A stretch of 64,000 nucleotides of DNA from Plenodomus lindquistii (GCA_025504975.1 JANUWI010000008.1:930001-994000); one strand, 5' to 3'; shown: positions 37,361-51,490, counted from the stretch's first letter. Numbers and translations are program-made. The notes: a model not told the origin generated them from the letters alone.

Positions 37361-38549
37361 TTAGTTTATAGAAATAAAACGCGTAGATAAATAAAATTAG
37401 AGACTTTTAGTTTAGTATATAATAGGTAAGTATTTAGTTATATATATAGAGTAAAGTTACTATAGTAAACGTAGTTAATCTAGTTAAAAACTAGTTAAAT
37501 ATAGGCTACTAATTTAAAAAACTTTAATACTTATATATAATTATACCTACTAGATTACTATAAAAAGGTTTTTTCTAATATAGTAAGTTATACTAATTTA
37601 TACTATTATAAATTATATATAAAGTACCTATAAATACTTTTAAAAACTTTATAGAAAACAAAAGTAAAAGTTTATTTTTATTTTTTATAATTCTATATTA
37701 TAGCTATTTCTATTTAAAAAAGTTATTTTTAACTTCTAGTAGTTATAGATTATTATTTTTAGCTAAGTAAACTTCTAGTTTTTTTCTAGAACTTTTTAAA
37801 TATATTAGCTAGAATATTTAGCTATAGCTTCTATAAATTCTTTTTTCCTAAGTATTCTATTTATTTTACTAAATACTACTATGTTTCTATATTATTTTTT
37901 TTTATCTAGTAGCTTTTTTACTTTATATATATTATTATTTATTTCCTATAAAGTATATATAAAATTACTTTTTAAGTAAAAAATAGAGTTTAAAAAGTTA
38001 TATAGCTCTAGTAGTAAAGCGTAAAATACTAAATAAATCTTTTTAAATTTAAATAGATCTATTTTAAATGTATTTAGACTATACTAGACTATTATATAGC
38101 CTAGTCTAATATATTTCTAGCTTAACCTCTTTTTTAGTAATAAAAACTAAATATTTCTATTTAAAACTAGAATTTAATTATTTACTTTAAAAAAGATATC
38201 TAATTTTTTTTTATTAGCGTATTTTTTTTTTGTATTTCTAGGCTTTTATAATATTTTTTTATACTTTTTTTAGATTCTAAATACTTCTAATATAACTTAC
38301 TTTTCTAAAGGACTTTTTTCTACTAGTATAGCTATTATAGACTATTCTAGTCTAATTAAATTCTATTTAGTATAGGTTTAAAAAAGTATTATTTTTAAAA
38401 TTATATAAACGCTATTACTATATGTTTATTTTCTAATATTTATTTAAAAAGCCTAGTTATTTTATTTTAAATAGTAGTAGTATTAAAAGTACTATTCTAG
38501 AGTTTAGTTTTACTTTTCTATCTACTTATTAGTCTAGAGGTAAAAGGTA

Positions 38550-40640
38550 AAAATAAGTATTATTTCTAAATTTAAATAGTATTAGAATGTTTTCTAGTAT
38601 CTAGTATTTATAAAAGGTTTTTTATCTAATATAATTTTTTTAGAGACTTTATAAAACTTTACTACTTTTTTAATTTATACTATTTTAATTAATTTATATA
38701 CTACTATACGTATAACGTTATATATAATACTACTATACGTATAACATTATATATAATACTACTATACTTTAAAAAAAATAACTTAGTAATAAAGTCTATT
38801 ATAACTTTTTTTTATAGCTAGTTAAATAAAAAAAAAGAAGTAAATAGCCTATAAAGCTTATATCTAGCAGCTATAAACTATTTATATACTAGATAGATTT
38901 TATAGTAGTTTTTTATATCTTTTTTTATTTTATTTTTTATAAATTAGTACTAGAGCTTTTTAAACGTTTTTTTTATAGTAAAGTAACTAGTAAAAAGGTT
39001 ATTATAGTATTCTTTTATTACTACTACTTTCTTTCAAATTATAGTAAATTATTTCTAATTTTTTTAATCTAGATTAATTTAAACTACGTTATTCTAGATT
39101 AGTATAGTTTTTAAATTTTTATTTACAACTTTATTAGCCTTTTATAGTAGGCTACGCTTTTAATTAGCTTTATTCTATTTTTTATTAGTTAATTTAACTT
39201 TTATAAATTTCTAGAGAGCTTAGTCTATTTTTTAAAGTTAATTACTAGATCTAGTAAAGACTATATTTACTAAAATTAAGTCTTTTAGCTTTTTTTATAA
39301 AAGGTTCTATAGTAGTAGTATAAAAGTTTTATTATACTTTTATTCTAGTTTACTAGCTTATATAAAAGCCTATCTACTAGATTTATTTTACCTAGCTAAT
39401 AAAAAAAGTAAAATTTTATTATAATAATACTAGATAGAATCTAATCTATTTATAGTTAAAAGGTTTTATTTTTATAAACTATTATAGGTTTTTATAGTTT
39501 ATTAATATTTTAAATAAAATAGTTCTAAAATAATATTACTAATATTTTAGGCTCTAGACTATAGCTAGTAATTTTTAGTTATAGATATTATAATTATACT
39601 CTACTATAATTAGTTTATATAAATAGAAGTTAACTAGTTTCTATTAGACTTTATTATTTTTTTCTAGAACTAACTAGTTTAGAATACTATATATTACGTC
39701 TCTAAAAGTGTTGATTTCTAGACGTAGTTTTTTATTACTTTAAAAATATACTAATATAGATACTTTAAAAAAAGTATTTTTTATTTTTTAAAAAACTACT
39801 TTACTTTTAGTACTAAAATTAAATAGCTAGCTTTTTTTTATAGCCTACTTTAGGCTACTTCTAGCGCTTTTTATATGAATTTTATAAAGAATAGTACTAA
39901 TTTTCAAAAACTTATAATAAATCTTTAGTAGTAGTTTATAAATTTAATAAATACCTAGATATTACGTACTATAGTAGATTATAGCTAGTTTTAAAATATT
40001 TTAACCTATTTTAAATTAATAGAGATCTTTTCTAGTATAATAATATACTCTAGGTACTCTATATACTATATTTTCTATTTATACTTTAAAAGCTTTATAT
40101 ATAGCTTAGCTTTATATAAATAGCTAAATATTTTTTATATATAGACTTTATATTTCTTTTTATTATTAGAAAAAATAAAAATATTATTAAAGTATACTAT
40201 ATATATTAGATTACCTAGACTAACTAGAGTTTAGTTAATATAGGCCTAGAACTATACTAAAGTATTAGTAAGCTTAAAAAGTATTACTAAATATTTAAAA
40301 TACCTATATTAGATTCTAAAAGCTATTTTCTATTTATTCATTTTTTTAATTCTAATTCTATAGTAAGTATTATAGATATTAAGCTTTATATAAATTTTTA
40401 CTTTATCTAGTTTATTTAAAAATTTAGTAATTAGAGGTAGTACGTATCTATTCTTTACTATAATTTTATTAAAACTCTAGTAGTTAATATATAGCTTTAA
40501 ACTAGTATTTTTTTTTATAAAATAAATTAGTGCTTTTATAAAAGACTTTAACCTCTATATCTAACTTTTAAATAAGTAATTATCTATATTTTTTTTTAAA
40601 TTTTAAATTTAGTTTTTAAAAAGTTATATAGTAGTTAATA
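38550..40640 (-). pseudogene. pol relic of the second gypsy element (RT and integrase)
   Basis: RT: a stretch reading LYINY..FNKIIVKNRYVLPLI lies at about 40.4-40.55 kb. The catalytic box at 40183-40194 reads Y-F-N-N, both Asp codons having become Asn by G-to-A. Integrase: a Cys-pair zinc-finger remnant (YCKTCLVC-like) lies at ~38.88-38.94 kb, followed by core-domain sequence down to ~38.55 kb. A 29-bp tandem duplication at 38700-38765 shifts the frame inside integrase. Stops are numerous. RNase H should lie between, but I saw no clean motif. Confidence 0.75.
38700..38765. repeat. 29-bp tandem duplication within the integrase relic
   Basis: Two full copies of a 29-bp unit containing CTATACGTATAAC(G/A)TTATATA, plus the start of a third. 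A 29-bp unit breaks frame, so it probably arose after the gene was dead. Confidence 0.8.
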
Positions 40641-42100
40641 TAGTAGTATCTACTTTCTTAGTATCTAGATAGTAAGATTAGCTAGGCTATAATTTAAAAA
40701 AATTAATAAATCTTTTTTTAATACTATATCTATAAAATCTATATATTCTAGTAGTATTTATATAGGTATAGCCTATACTAGGTTACTATAAACTATAGAG
40801 CTAAAATAAAGTTTATAGATATTTATTATAAAGTCTTTTATAGTATATTTAAACTATTTAGCTTTGCTTACTCTAGCCTTTTTAAAAAAGCTTTAGTTTT
40901 TTATTATTTTTACTTTTAAAAAATATTTACTACGTAGTATAATTAATTTTTAAAAAGTAGAAATCTATTAAAAGTAGCTTTAGATATATAGAAAACTTTT
41001 AAAAATTAGATACTATAAATAGAATCTTCTAGATTTATTTATAACTTTTAGAATTAGTTATAGTAATTTTAATAAAAGTTATACTATATACTTTTACCTA
41101 GCTTCTATTTATACTTTTAATTATCAAAAATAAATAAAAAGTAATATTAAAATTAAGCTTTTTTACTAATATCTATAATATTAACTTTAGCTATAACGTA
41201 CTATCTAGTAAAGCTTTTTTAAACTCTAATAGATTGATTTAAAATTTAATTATAAATAGCTAAAATAGTTCTAGCTAGAGAGCTTTAAATAGAATCTACT
41301 CTATACTAATTATAGTAATTAAAGCTCTATAGGTAGTAAAAACTATATCTAGTTTTTTTACTTTTTATTTTTTTTAAACTAGATTTTTTAAAGTTTTTCT
41401 AACTTTTATTACTTTATAGGTAGTTAGGTTAAATATAACTAAGTTTTTTATAACTATAGTAATAGATTTTATCTATTATTTTACTTAACTATTTTTTATA
41501 GAGTTATTTTAAATTTAATCTAGTCTAGTTTACCTTTTTTTTTACTTTTTTAAAACTTTTTTTTAAAGTTTTTTTTTTATTTTTTGTGTTTTTTTTTTTT
41601 TTTTACTATTTTTACTAGCTTTATTTTTAGTAAATGCTTTTATATTCTAGTATATTACTATTACTAACTATTTTACTAAAGCTAGTATATTTTAAGAATG
41701 TTTTTAAAATAAACTAAAATTTCTATAGATATTATTATATAAAGCTATAATAAACTTTAATATTTGGATTTCTAGTAGTATTAAATAGCCTAGTTATTTC
41801 TAGTATAACTATAAAAAATCTAATAAGTCTATAGATATTGAATTTAAACTTTAACTAGTTTTTTTAGAAATTTAAAAGCTAGTTAATGCTTTTTAGAAAG
41901 TGTTTCTAGTAAATCTAGTATAACTATATTAAACTTAGTTTAAATTAGAGCTAAGTAGTAGACTATTTCTAGCTATTTTTAATTAGTATAAACTTACTAG
42001 AGGGACTTTCGTACTTTAGAAAAATAAATAACTCTAAAATTAATTTTTAATTTCTAAATTGTAAAATAAATAGGTACTTTAAAAAAATAAAATTTATAAT

Positions 42101-42840
42101 TTTTTTTTAATAATTATACTCTACTCTATTTTTTTTAGTAGAAATTTAAAAGAGTTCTAAATAAAATAGGCTAATAGATAAAATAGAGGTAACTACTATA
42201 ATATTTAAAGTACTAGTACTTTTAAAAGTATTATTTTTCTAGTTTCTAGCTTTTTAATAGGCCTAGAGTATATTAATAATTACTAGTTTTTTATATTAGT
42301 ATTTTTAATAGAATAATTTATATACTTTCTAGAGGCGTGCTTTTATATTTAATTTTTTATTAGTATTATTATCTAGAGTAGGTAACTATAGACTATTATA
42401 GTCTATAGTTAGTTTATTAATCTATATTATAAATTTAATAGGCTATATAAACTATATACTAGTAGAATTTAAATCTAGTACTAGAACTAGGTTTATAAAT
42501 ATCTATAGAGGTATATCTATATTACTACTAGTACTATTTAAAGTTTTTATAGTAGATTAATAATCTATTTTAATTATCTATACTTTATAAATATATAGTA
42601 TTCTAAATAATTTTAATATAATACCTATTAGAATATTACTGTAATAGATAATATAGAATAGAATAGATTAGTTAGATAAGTAGATAAAAATACTATTTAA
42701 AAATTAAAAATAGATAAATTATTACCTTTTTATTTTTCTAACTTTAGTAGACTTTATACTCTACTTTTTACCTTTTTTTTATATATTTATAGAATTTCTA
42801 GTCTAAAGTAGAAAGCTAGAGGCTTTTATACGCTAGTATA
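42101..42840. other. Degraded AT-rich DNA, left flank of element D
   Basis: No gene or domain is seen. It may contain gag or LTR sequence of the second gypsy element, but I could not pair it with a matching LTR. Confidence 0.4.
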
Positions 42841-43254
42841 TATAATAGTTTAAATATATAAAGTACTAAAAAGTGTGTAAATTAGCTTAAAGGCATATAG
42901 AAGTACACGTATATTTAAAAGCTAAATAAATTATATTTTTATAGGCTTTATATAAAAGGATAAAAAATTATATTTCTATAGTTCTATTAACAAAGTAAGC
43001 TATATAGGATAAAACTTAGTAGTAGTTCTAGGCTTTTTTAAAGTTTTTTTTTCCTCTACTATATTAGCACGTAGGTAATAGTAAAGTAGAAATATCTATA
43101 AAATTTTAACTAAATATAGTATAGAGGTAGTTTAAATAGAAGTTAGTATAGTTTTCTATTTTTAATAAGTTTATATAAAAAAAAATAAAGGTAGTTTATA
43201 AAAAAGCTTTTATAGCTAATAATTATTATTATAATAGAATATAGCTTTATTATA
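42841..43254 (-). repeat. 3' LTR of element D
   Basis: Reverse-complement LTR from TATAATAGTT to CTTTATTATA, followed by the complement of the polypurine tract (TTACTTTCTACTTT). Confidence 0.87.
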
Positions 43255-44707
43255 TTACTTTCTACTTTAAATTAAATAGTTTTATATTTAAATATTCTCT
43301 ATATAACCTTTATATAAAGTCTATTCTAGAATTATTATTTTATTAAAGTAAATATAACTTTCTATTTACTATTTATTAATAATTATTATAATAACTACTA
43401 AATCTAGAAGTTACTCTAGTAGAATATAATAATTAGTTAAATATTATAATTTTTTTTTACTTTTTATACTTTATACCTCTATTATATATACTTTATTACT
43501 ACTTATTATTACCTCTAATACTAACGCTAAATAGCTTTTATAAAAATACCTATTTCTATACTTTTAGATATATATTTTTTAGTCTATTAGATTTTTTACT
43601 TGCGTTTTATCTAGGCCTAGTTCTATAGTAAATTTATCTTTATATATATATTTAAATTAGTAGATTTAAAAAAGTGTCCTTATTATATATTTCTAAATAA
43701 AAAATATAAACTAGTAAATAGCTATTTTTTTTAACTAGTTTAAAACTTTTTCTAACTTTTTTAGGTGCCTATATATATAGAACTAGAATATAACTAAATT
43801 ATAATAGTATTTTATAATTTTAAAAGCTTTACTATATAGGCTATACTAGCTAATAAAAATAAAGTAAAAAAGTTTAAAGCTAAACTAGTAGATATAAACG
43901 CTATAGCAAGCTTAGCTATAAAAATATTAGCTTTTATAGTATAAATAGTAACTATATAGGTTACTAGCTTTATTATAACTAATATAATACTAGTAAGCTA
44001 CTATATATAATAAAAAAAGTTTTAAAGTCTATATAAAAAGGTTTTAGACTTATACTAGAAAATATAGCTTTTTCTAGTATTAAAAAAAAATATAGGCCTA
44101 TTCATAGGCCTAATAGAAAGTTTTTAAAGTATAAAAGTACTAAAAACTCTAAATTAAATAAAGTATATAACAGCTCTAATAATAAAGTAAAAGTTAAAAA
44201 GTTATAGTAGTAAATTAGTAAATTTTAAAAAGCTTCTATATCTATTTATAATAGTTAGTTTACTTACTAGACTAAAAATTTTATTAATAAAAGCTATATA
44301 CTAGTTTTATATATTAGCTATAATTTTTATATATTAATAATAAAAAAACTATTAAATTTATAAAATATAATTATCTACTAATTATAATATATTCTCTATT
44401 TTTTTTTATATCTAAAACTATTTATATAGTACCTAGAGAGGTTCTAAATAATTAAAATACTTCTAGTAAAAATTTTATATTTTATAGAAAAAATTTATAA
44501 AATTAAATACTAGGTACTAGATTAGATCTAGATTATATTCTACCTAGCTAGTTTTATATTTTAGTTTATTTTAAATAAATTTACTAGTAGAAATCTTTTG
44601 AATTTTCTATTTTTTTATACTTTATATAGAGGTAGCTAGCAGCTTTAAAGCCTTTTATTCTAGTAGAAAGTTATTAAAATATTTATAAAAAATATTAAAA
44701 GTAAATA

Positions 44708-46567
44708 ATATACCTTATAGGTAAGTTAAATACATAGGTAAATTAGATACTCTACTAAAACTCTACTAAAATAACACATACCTACATAATACCTCTATAA
44801 TAATAGTAAATAAGCCTCTCTAATAAATATTAGATACAGACTACTATTTTAGCTTTTAAATAAAACGTAATACTCTTTTTACAACGCGCTATAGCTGCCT
44901 ATAAGGCTTTTTATACTATACTAAATAATTAACGCGCTAGAAAACCTTTAAAAGAAGATTATATATCTAACGCGAGGAAGCTAGATAAAAATAAAAAAAA
45001 GGTAATTATTTAGTATTTACTTAAGCTATATCTATAAAAATTTCTTTTAAAGCTTATAACTATAGTTAATATAGCTAATTCTTTACGTAATAAGCGTAAT
45101 CTAGACTATATTAGCGTAAACTAGCCTAGTACATTTATAAAGCGCTGCTCTAAATTTAAAGTAAAGTTTAATTATAAGTATAACTATAAAAAAGCTTTCT
45201 ATAAAAACTCTAGAGTTATTTAAGCCTAGTTCTAGTTAGTAGCTAATATAAAAAAGAAGTATAGTATCTAAAATAAAAACACGTATAACTTTAATAAAAT
45301 AGGCTTTATAATAGGCTAGATATTAATAGAAGTAGTTATTATAGCTTTAGAGTATTAAAAATAACTAAAAGTAGTCTAGTAGAGTAACTAGAAGTAGATA
45401 ATAATTATATAAAGAATTAACGTAATAAAATAAGCTATTCTACTTTTTATTATCTTTAAAAATAGTTATTACTTTTTAGCCTAGTATAAAGAGGATAGTT
45501 TACCTAGAAATTAGATTATTATAGTCTTTAAAAATAGCTAGATAACTAATAAACTTAGATTTTAGTAGTTAAAGTACTTTAATACCTTTACTAAAACGCA
45601 GACTATTAGAGGGTACTAGCTATTTATTATTAACAGCTATAAACGCTATAACTTACTTAAATTCTAGTAATACTATAAAAAAAAAAATTATTACTATATA
45701 TATACTTTTTTACTTATTACACCTCCTTTAGCTATTTAATATAGGTTATTTTATATTTTTAAAATAGGCGTATAGCTGCTAAGCTAAAAAGCTTATACGT
45801 AACTAAATTATATATATTATAAAGTTTAAATTTTTATTTTACTTTATACACGCCTATAAAACTATAATAACTTTTAGTAATATCTAAAAAAGGTTTTAAA
45901 GCGCTAGACTAGTTCTATATAAACTAGAGTTAGTTATATTATACTTTAAAGTCTAGTTACGCACTCTATTACTACTCTCTATTAATAATAAGCTCTAGTA
46001 GTTATAAACTTTAAATAATACTTTTAAACTAGAGTTATAATTAACGTTTATAAAAGTAAAAATTTAGAGGTATATAGCTAGTTTACTAACTTCTATAGTT
46101 AAAGCTTTTAAAAAGGTATTAAAAAGGGCTGTAATTATTACGTATAAGCTAGTATTAGCGTAGAAAAAAATTACTAAATTTTAGACTACTAATAAAGCTA
46201 CTACGTATTATAAATTATATAAAAAAAAATAAGTTTAGTATAAAAATAACTTTATAGCTAAAAAAGGCCTATATTTAACTACTTTAAAAGAGTTTAAAGC
46301 GCGTAGTAATAGAAAAAAAGTAAAAAAAAAAAGTAAGCTAGTAAAAGCTATAAGCAGGTATAATACTATATATAGTACTATAAAATAGAGCACAATTTAT
46401 AAACGTATAAAAATAAAGTAGAAGTAGTAATAGAATAGTATTTAGATTAGTTTTACGCTATGCAGCGCTATATTATATTACTTTAAACTAGAATAGAGTC
46501 TAGTTTTAGTAGAGTTTTAGTAGAGTATCTAATTTACCTATGTATCTAATTTACCTATAAAGTACGT
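44708..46567 (+). mobile_element. RIP-destroyed pogo element, sister of 34003-35863
   Basis: The element is 1860 bp, against 1861 bp for the intact one. TA flanks at 44706-44707 and 46568-46569; the uninterrupted chromodomain-side sequence of element C supports a TA target. The TIRs (~60 bp) have the intact element's plan: a lead (ATATACC / ACGTACTT), two tandem 17-mers, then two CTCTACTAAAA-type units. The 17-mer ATAGGTAAATTAGATAC differs from the intact ACGGGCGAGTCGGACAC only by C-to-T and G-to-A. Orientation is opposite to the intact copy. Confidence 0.93.
44789..46441 (+). pseudogene. Dead pogo transposase gene
   Basis: Plus-strand reading is collinear with the intact transposase. The start codon has become ATA (44789-44791). 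The YNFDETGF box reads YNFDKIGFMIG near 45290, so the first catalytic Asp survives. The second catalytic box reads FIINSYKRYN near 45630, with Asp replaced by Asn. The C-terminal LTTLKEF..AR segment is still legible near 46280. Many Trp/Gln/Arg codons are stops. Length matches the intact gene. It cannot encode a functional protein. Confidence 0.9.
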
Positions 46568-49500
46568 TATATTATATATTTTAAAGTCTAAAAAAAGTTT
46601 AAATTTATAGAAATATCTAATCTATTTAAAAACTTTAAAAGAATTTTTCTATAGTTTAGATAACTTTTAGCTAGATTTTATAGTTATAAAATTAGTAGTA
46701 GAAAAATAAACTTTATCTCTAATCCTCTAGTTAATAGAATATTAATAGGCGTTAATAGTAGAATATATCTAGTTTTATACTTTTTTTATATTTTTTTTAG
46801 CTAATTTTAAAATATTATATATTTAAATAGCTAAATTATAAACTTTCTAGTAATTAAATTTTTTAATAAAATTAGCTACTTTTAAATAGTACTAGTTCTA
46901 GCTCTATTATAGTTTAAAACTATATAGAAGGTAGTATAAAGGTATTTCTATTAATATGTATAAAAGTATTATTTAGATTTAGTTTATAAATAAAAAAAGT
47001 TTACTCTAGTTATTCTAGTAGTATATTATTAATAGCTATAAATATTAATTAATATACTTATTTATAATTTTAGTTTAGCTATTAGTTTATTTATAATAGA
47101 TAGTATAAAGTTATATTTTAATATTTATAATCTAATAAAATTTAAACTAGAATTAAAAAATAAACTAGGCGCTGTAGTTAGAAATAATACTTTTAGAAGT
47201 ATATTTAAACTAGTATATCTATTATATAAATAGTTAAATAAAGCTTTAGATATTTATTAATTTATAGTATAGTATTATAATTATTTATTTAAAAAATTAA
47301 TTAATAATTACTAGAATCTAATTATAGCTGTATTAGTTTTTAGAGAAAAATTTAAAGTCTATTATAAAATATTATATAGATTTCTCTAAAATTAGTAAAA
47401 AGTAAAAAAACCTTTATATTTAAATTTATTTTAGGTAGAATTTTTAGTAGGTAACGTAGTTACGCACGTACTATTTATAGATAAATTCTATTCTTTTTAA
47501 GTAGTATTATTATATAAATAACTAGTAAATTTTTATAGTACTAGAATAGACTATTAATACTTAATTGTATACCTCTCTAATAAGTTATATATAGAGTAGA
47601 GAGTCTAGAGAACTATAAAAGTAGTTTTTATAAAAAAAAAGTCTATTATCTATCTAATACTAGAAATGTAGTAAAAAGCGTTTTTTTTTTAAAAACTATT
47701 AGTTTTTTTTAAATAGGGCTTCTATTAGTTCTAAGAAATTTAGTAATATTATTAAAGTTAGTTAAAAAAAAGTAATAGTTATTTATAAAAAAAACTCTAA
47801 GTATTATTTTACTAGTTTAGAGTTAATATAGCTATATAGCCTAGTAGAGTTAAAAAAACTAAAAAGTAGTTATTTTACTAGGCTACTTTAAAATTTTTTA
47901 TATTTTATTTTTAGTAACTAAAAATATCTACGCGTTTATTACTTTTACCTAAAATATATTTAATTTAAAAGTTAAAAAAAGCTATAAATTTAGCCTAGTT
48001 AATTTATTTTTAATTTAGAACTTTTATATTTATAAAGTACTTTAAAAATTAATAATTAGTATATATTTAGACTTAGTACTAAACTAAAATTAGTTTAGCT
48101 TTCTATTTTTTAAAACTAGTAATAATAATAAATAGTTTTTTATTATATATTTTCTAATTAAACTCTACTTTAGTAAATATTTTACTATAAAAGGCTATAG
48201 AGTACTATTTACTATCTAAATATTTTTAAAATATAATTCTAGCTACTACTCTATCTAAAGTATTAGTTTCTAGTTTTATATTATAATTAGAATTAAAGTA
48301 GTATAGAACTAGAATTGCTAAAAGTAAAAACTTTAGCTTTTTAAAGCTATTTTAGTAATTTTTAGTCTATATAAATAGAGTTATAAAACTCTATAGAGCT
48401 ATTATTAGTTTAGCTAGTTATTAAAATCTAGAGATAAATTATCTATAAAATTTAGTAAACTCTAGAAAAAATTTAATACCTATTATAGTAGTAAATTAGA
48501 CCTAGTTATAGAGTACTTCTATCTTTTTTAAATCTACCTCTATTTTTTTATTAGTTAGAATATATTCTAAATATTTAGTTTAAATAATATAGAATTTACT
48601 TTTCTTAATAGCTATTTATAGTTCTACTTTTTATAATTTTTCTAAAATAAATTTAACGTGCCTCTAGTAGCTCTAGATATTTTTAAAATAAATAAAAATA
48701 TTATCTAAATAGATAATATAGAAATTATCTAAATAATCTATAAATATATTATTTATATACTTTTAATAGATAAAGAGGCTATTATAGAGGCTAAAAAGGA
48801 GCACTTTATATTTATATAATCTATAGTAGGTATAGAAAGTAGTATATTCTTTAAACTCTAAATTTATATAAATTTTATTAAAAGCTACTTAAATATTAAA
48901 TTTAGTAAAGATTTTAGCTTTATTTAGACAGATTAGTAAATTATTTATCTTTAAAATTAAATAAACGTTTTTTTAAATAAACTAGTTAAACTTATAGTAG
49001 TTAATATAGATATAAAGTAACTTATTAGATCTATAGATATAGAGAATAGAAAAAGTAAAAAGGCTATAACTAGTCTCTATAAATTCTTTCTATAAATTCT
49101 TCTAAACGTACTTTTTAATAGCTTCTAAATCTTTAGTATTTTATTTATATAAAAAGCTAAAATTATTAGATAAAAGTTTATTTAAAATAATTTTATAGTT
49201 ATATAATTAGTATTCTAGTAGTTTCTCTATAGCTAATAAACTAAATATATTCTATTACTACTAGTAGTAAAAAAGAAATTAGTTATAAATTAAATAGTTA
49301 TTTTTTTAAATATCCTTTCTATTATAGTTTGTAAAAATCTAGTTAATTTTATATAGACTAGTAGTAAAAAACTTATTTTCTTTTTTTTTATATTAAAATA
49401 GAAGGTATTAGTAGAAATAATAGTAACTTAAAAATTAGAAAAAGTTTTAAAAGGCTTTTAGAGTAGGTCTAGTTTTTATATCTCTAGAAAGATATTCTAG

Positions 49501-50679
49501 TATTATAGAGCTTTAAAAATTCTCTAAATATAATTAATTAAAAGGTGTAGGCTACTAGTTTTCTAATATAACTTCTTTTTCTATATAATATTTTTTCTTT
49601 TAATATTAGAAATAACGTGCTTTTTTAGTATTCTTTAATAGAGTTATATAAAAATTAAAAGAGTAAAAATATAAATTTTAAAGTAAATAGCAGGCTACTA
49701 TAACTAGAATCTATCTATATCTAGTAGAATTTTAAACCTTTTTAAGTATTATATTTTAATAATTATATTCTCGACTTCTAGATCTAGTATATTAAATAGA
49801 TAGTTTAGAATTTTTTATCTATCTATAATTATATAGAGATAGATATATTCTATAACTAGTAAAAAAATTTAGTTTTTAAACCTTCTAACTATTACTAGAT
49901 AGAGTAGTTTTTAGACTTTAGTTTTAAAAAAAAAATAATATATAAATTTAAAAAAAGATATTTTTAGACTCTAGTATTAATAAATAATAGTAGTTTTATA
50001 CCTACACCTAGGTTATATAAAATAGTAGATATAAAAAAATAGAAACTTTAGAATAGCTTTAAAAAATTAAAGTTTAATAGATTATACTTTTAATTTAATT
50101 CTAAATAGCATAATACTTTTAGAACTATTTATTTTTTATCTAATTATTTTTTAGGTCTAGTACTTTAGCAGCGTTATAATATAAATTAAAGTAAGTTTTA
50201 ATTATAATTTTTTTTATTTATAGTAATAGATATTTATTAGCGTAGTATTCTAGTTTACTAAAGTTATAGTAGTTACCTAGTACCTTTTTAGAAACTAAAC
50301 TAGCTATTACTTACTATAGAGGTACTATAATAGATTATAAAAAAGTTTAAAGAGCTATATATAGTACTATATTTTCTAAAGTCTTTTTTTAAAAAGTATT
50401 TAAACTAGATTATACTATAGTCCTAGCTTAGAACTTAGTAGTACTATTATAAAAAAAGTTCTAATAATATATATTTTTTAAGAAGATTCTTTTTTCTATA
50501 TTAAAAGTAGTAAAGTGCTCTATTATATCTAGAAAAAAGTTATTCTAGGTATATTTAAACCTCTAACTAGAAATATATAGGCTAGAAGTTATTTTTATTT
50601 ATATATAGTAAATTTATTCTAAATATAGTATATATTTTTTTATAGTATAGTTTAAAAAACGTGCTTTAAAAGTAAAAAA

Positions 50680-51490
50680 ATTTTTTTTTTATATATAGTT
50701 AGTTAAAGGTATTATATACATTTGTTTATTTATTATTTATAATAAAGTATCTATTAAATATAGCTATTATAGCTTTTATAAAAAAATATAGTTATCTTTA
50801 TTATTAGATAGGTATTAGAGCTTAAAATCCTTTTTAGCTAGACTAGAAGTACTACTCTAGACTAGTACTATATAAGCACGCTTAGAATAGTAGTAGTTAC
50901 TATTAATTTTAAATTAATTTAGTATTAAAGCTTTCTATTATTTATAGGTAGAGTCCTTTTTATTTAATAGTTTAAAAATAGAAAAAGTACGCTTTAATAA
51001 ACGTAGCTTTTTAAAAATATAAAAAAAAGCTTTAGAAAGTAATCTAGTTAACTAGTAATATTAATAAATCTAAATGCTTTTAGTAGAGAATAGAGGTATT
51101 TTTTTATATATAGTTATTTAAAAGTATTATATACTTTAGTTTATTTATTATTTATAATAAAGTATCTATTAAATGTAGCTATTATAGCTTTTATAAAAAA
51201 AATATTTAGCTTTATTATTAAATAGGTATTAAAATTTATAATACTTTTTAGCTAGACTAGAAGTACTACTCTAGACTAGTACTATATACATACGCTTAGA
51301 ATAGTAGTAATTACTATTAATTTTAAGTTAATCTAATATTAAAGTCTTTTATTATCTATAAATAAAGTTCTTTCTATCTAATAGTTTAGAAATAGAAAAA
51401 GTGCGCTCTAATAAACGTAGCTTTTTAAAAAGTAATCTATTTAACTAGCAACCTTAATAAGTTTAAATGCTTTTAGTAGAGAATAGAGGT
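50680..51490. repeat. Duplicated segment in element D, second copy B-like
   Basis: The stretch at ~51098-51466 repeats the preceding ~50690-51095 but is almost identical to element B at ~31202-31566. A 26-bp D-type string ending GTAGAGAATAGAGGTA occurs at both 51072-51097 and 51465-51490 and borders the B-like piece. The B-like copy shares rare bases with B (ACATACG, GTGCGCTC) that the native D copy lacks. Confidence 0.85.

Larger units (their letters stand above)
35866..38100. other. Degraded AT-rich region with repeats and a foldback
   Basis: No gene is supported. It holds a 20-bp tandem repeat (36341-36400), an inverted-repeat structure (36820-36968) and a repeated block at ~37.1-37.36 kb. 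The rest has RIP-like composition and stops in all frames. It may include the distal end of the second gypsy element; I could not find that element's LTRs. Confidence 0.5.
38100..42100 (-). mobile_element. Second, distinct Ty3/gypsy retrotransposon, RIPed
   Basis: Minus-strand frames show gypsy-type RT at ~40.1-40.64 kb and, at lower coordinates, an integrase zinc finger and core at ~38.55-38.96 kb. This is the Ty3/gypsy order. The protein traces differ from the A/B/C family (for example YFNN and YLVILFKLTN in RT, against YLDN in C), so this is another lineage. LTRs were not identified, and the limits are approximate. Gag and protease presumably occupy ~41-42.1 kb, but no motif was certain there. 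Confidence 0.7.

Noticed and set aside
42836..42845. Target duplication for element D
   Set aside because: GTATA on the left does not equal TATAA on the right, and the left flank does not continue copy F; a clean insertion of D into F is not supported.
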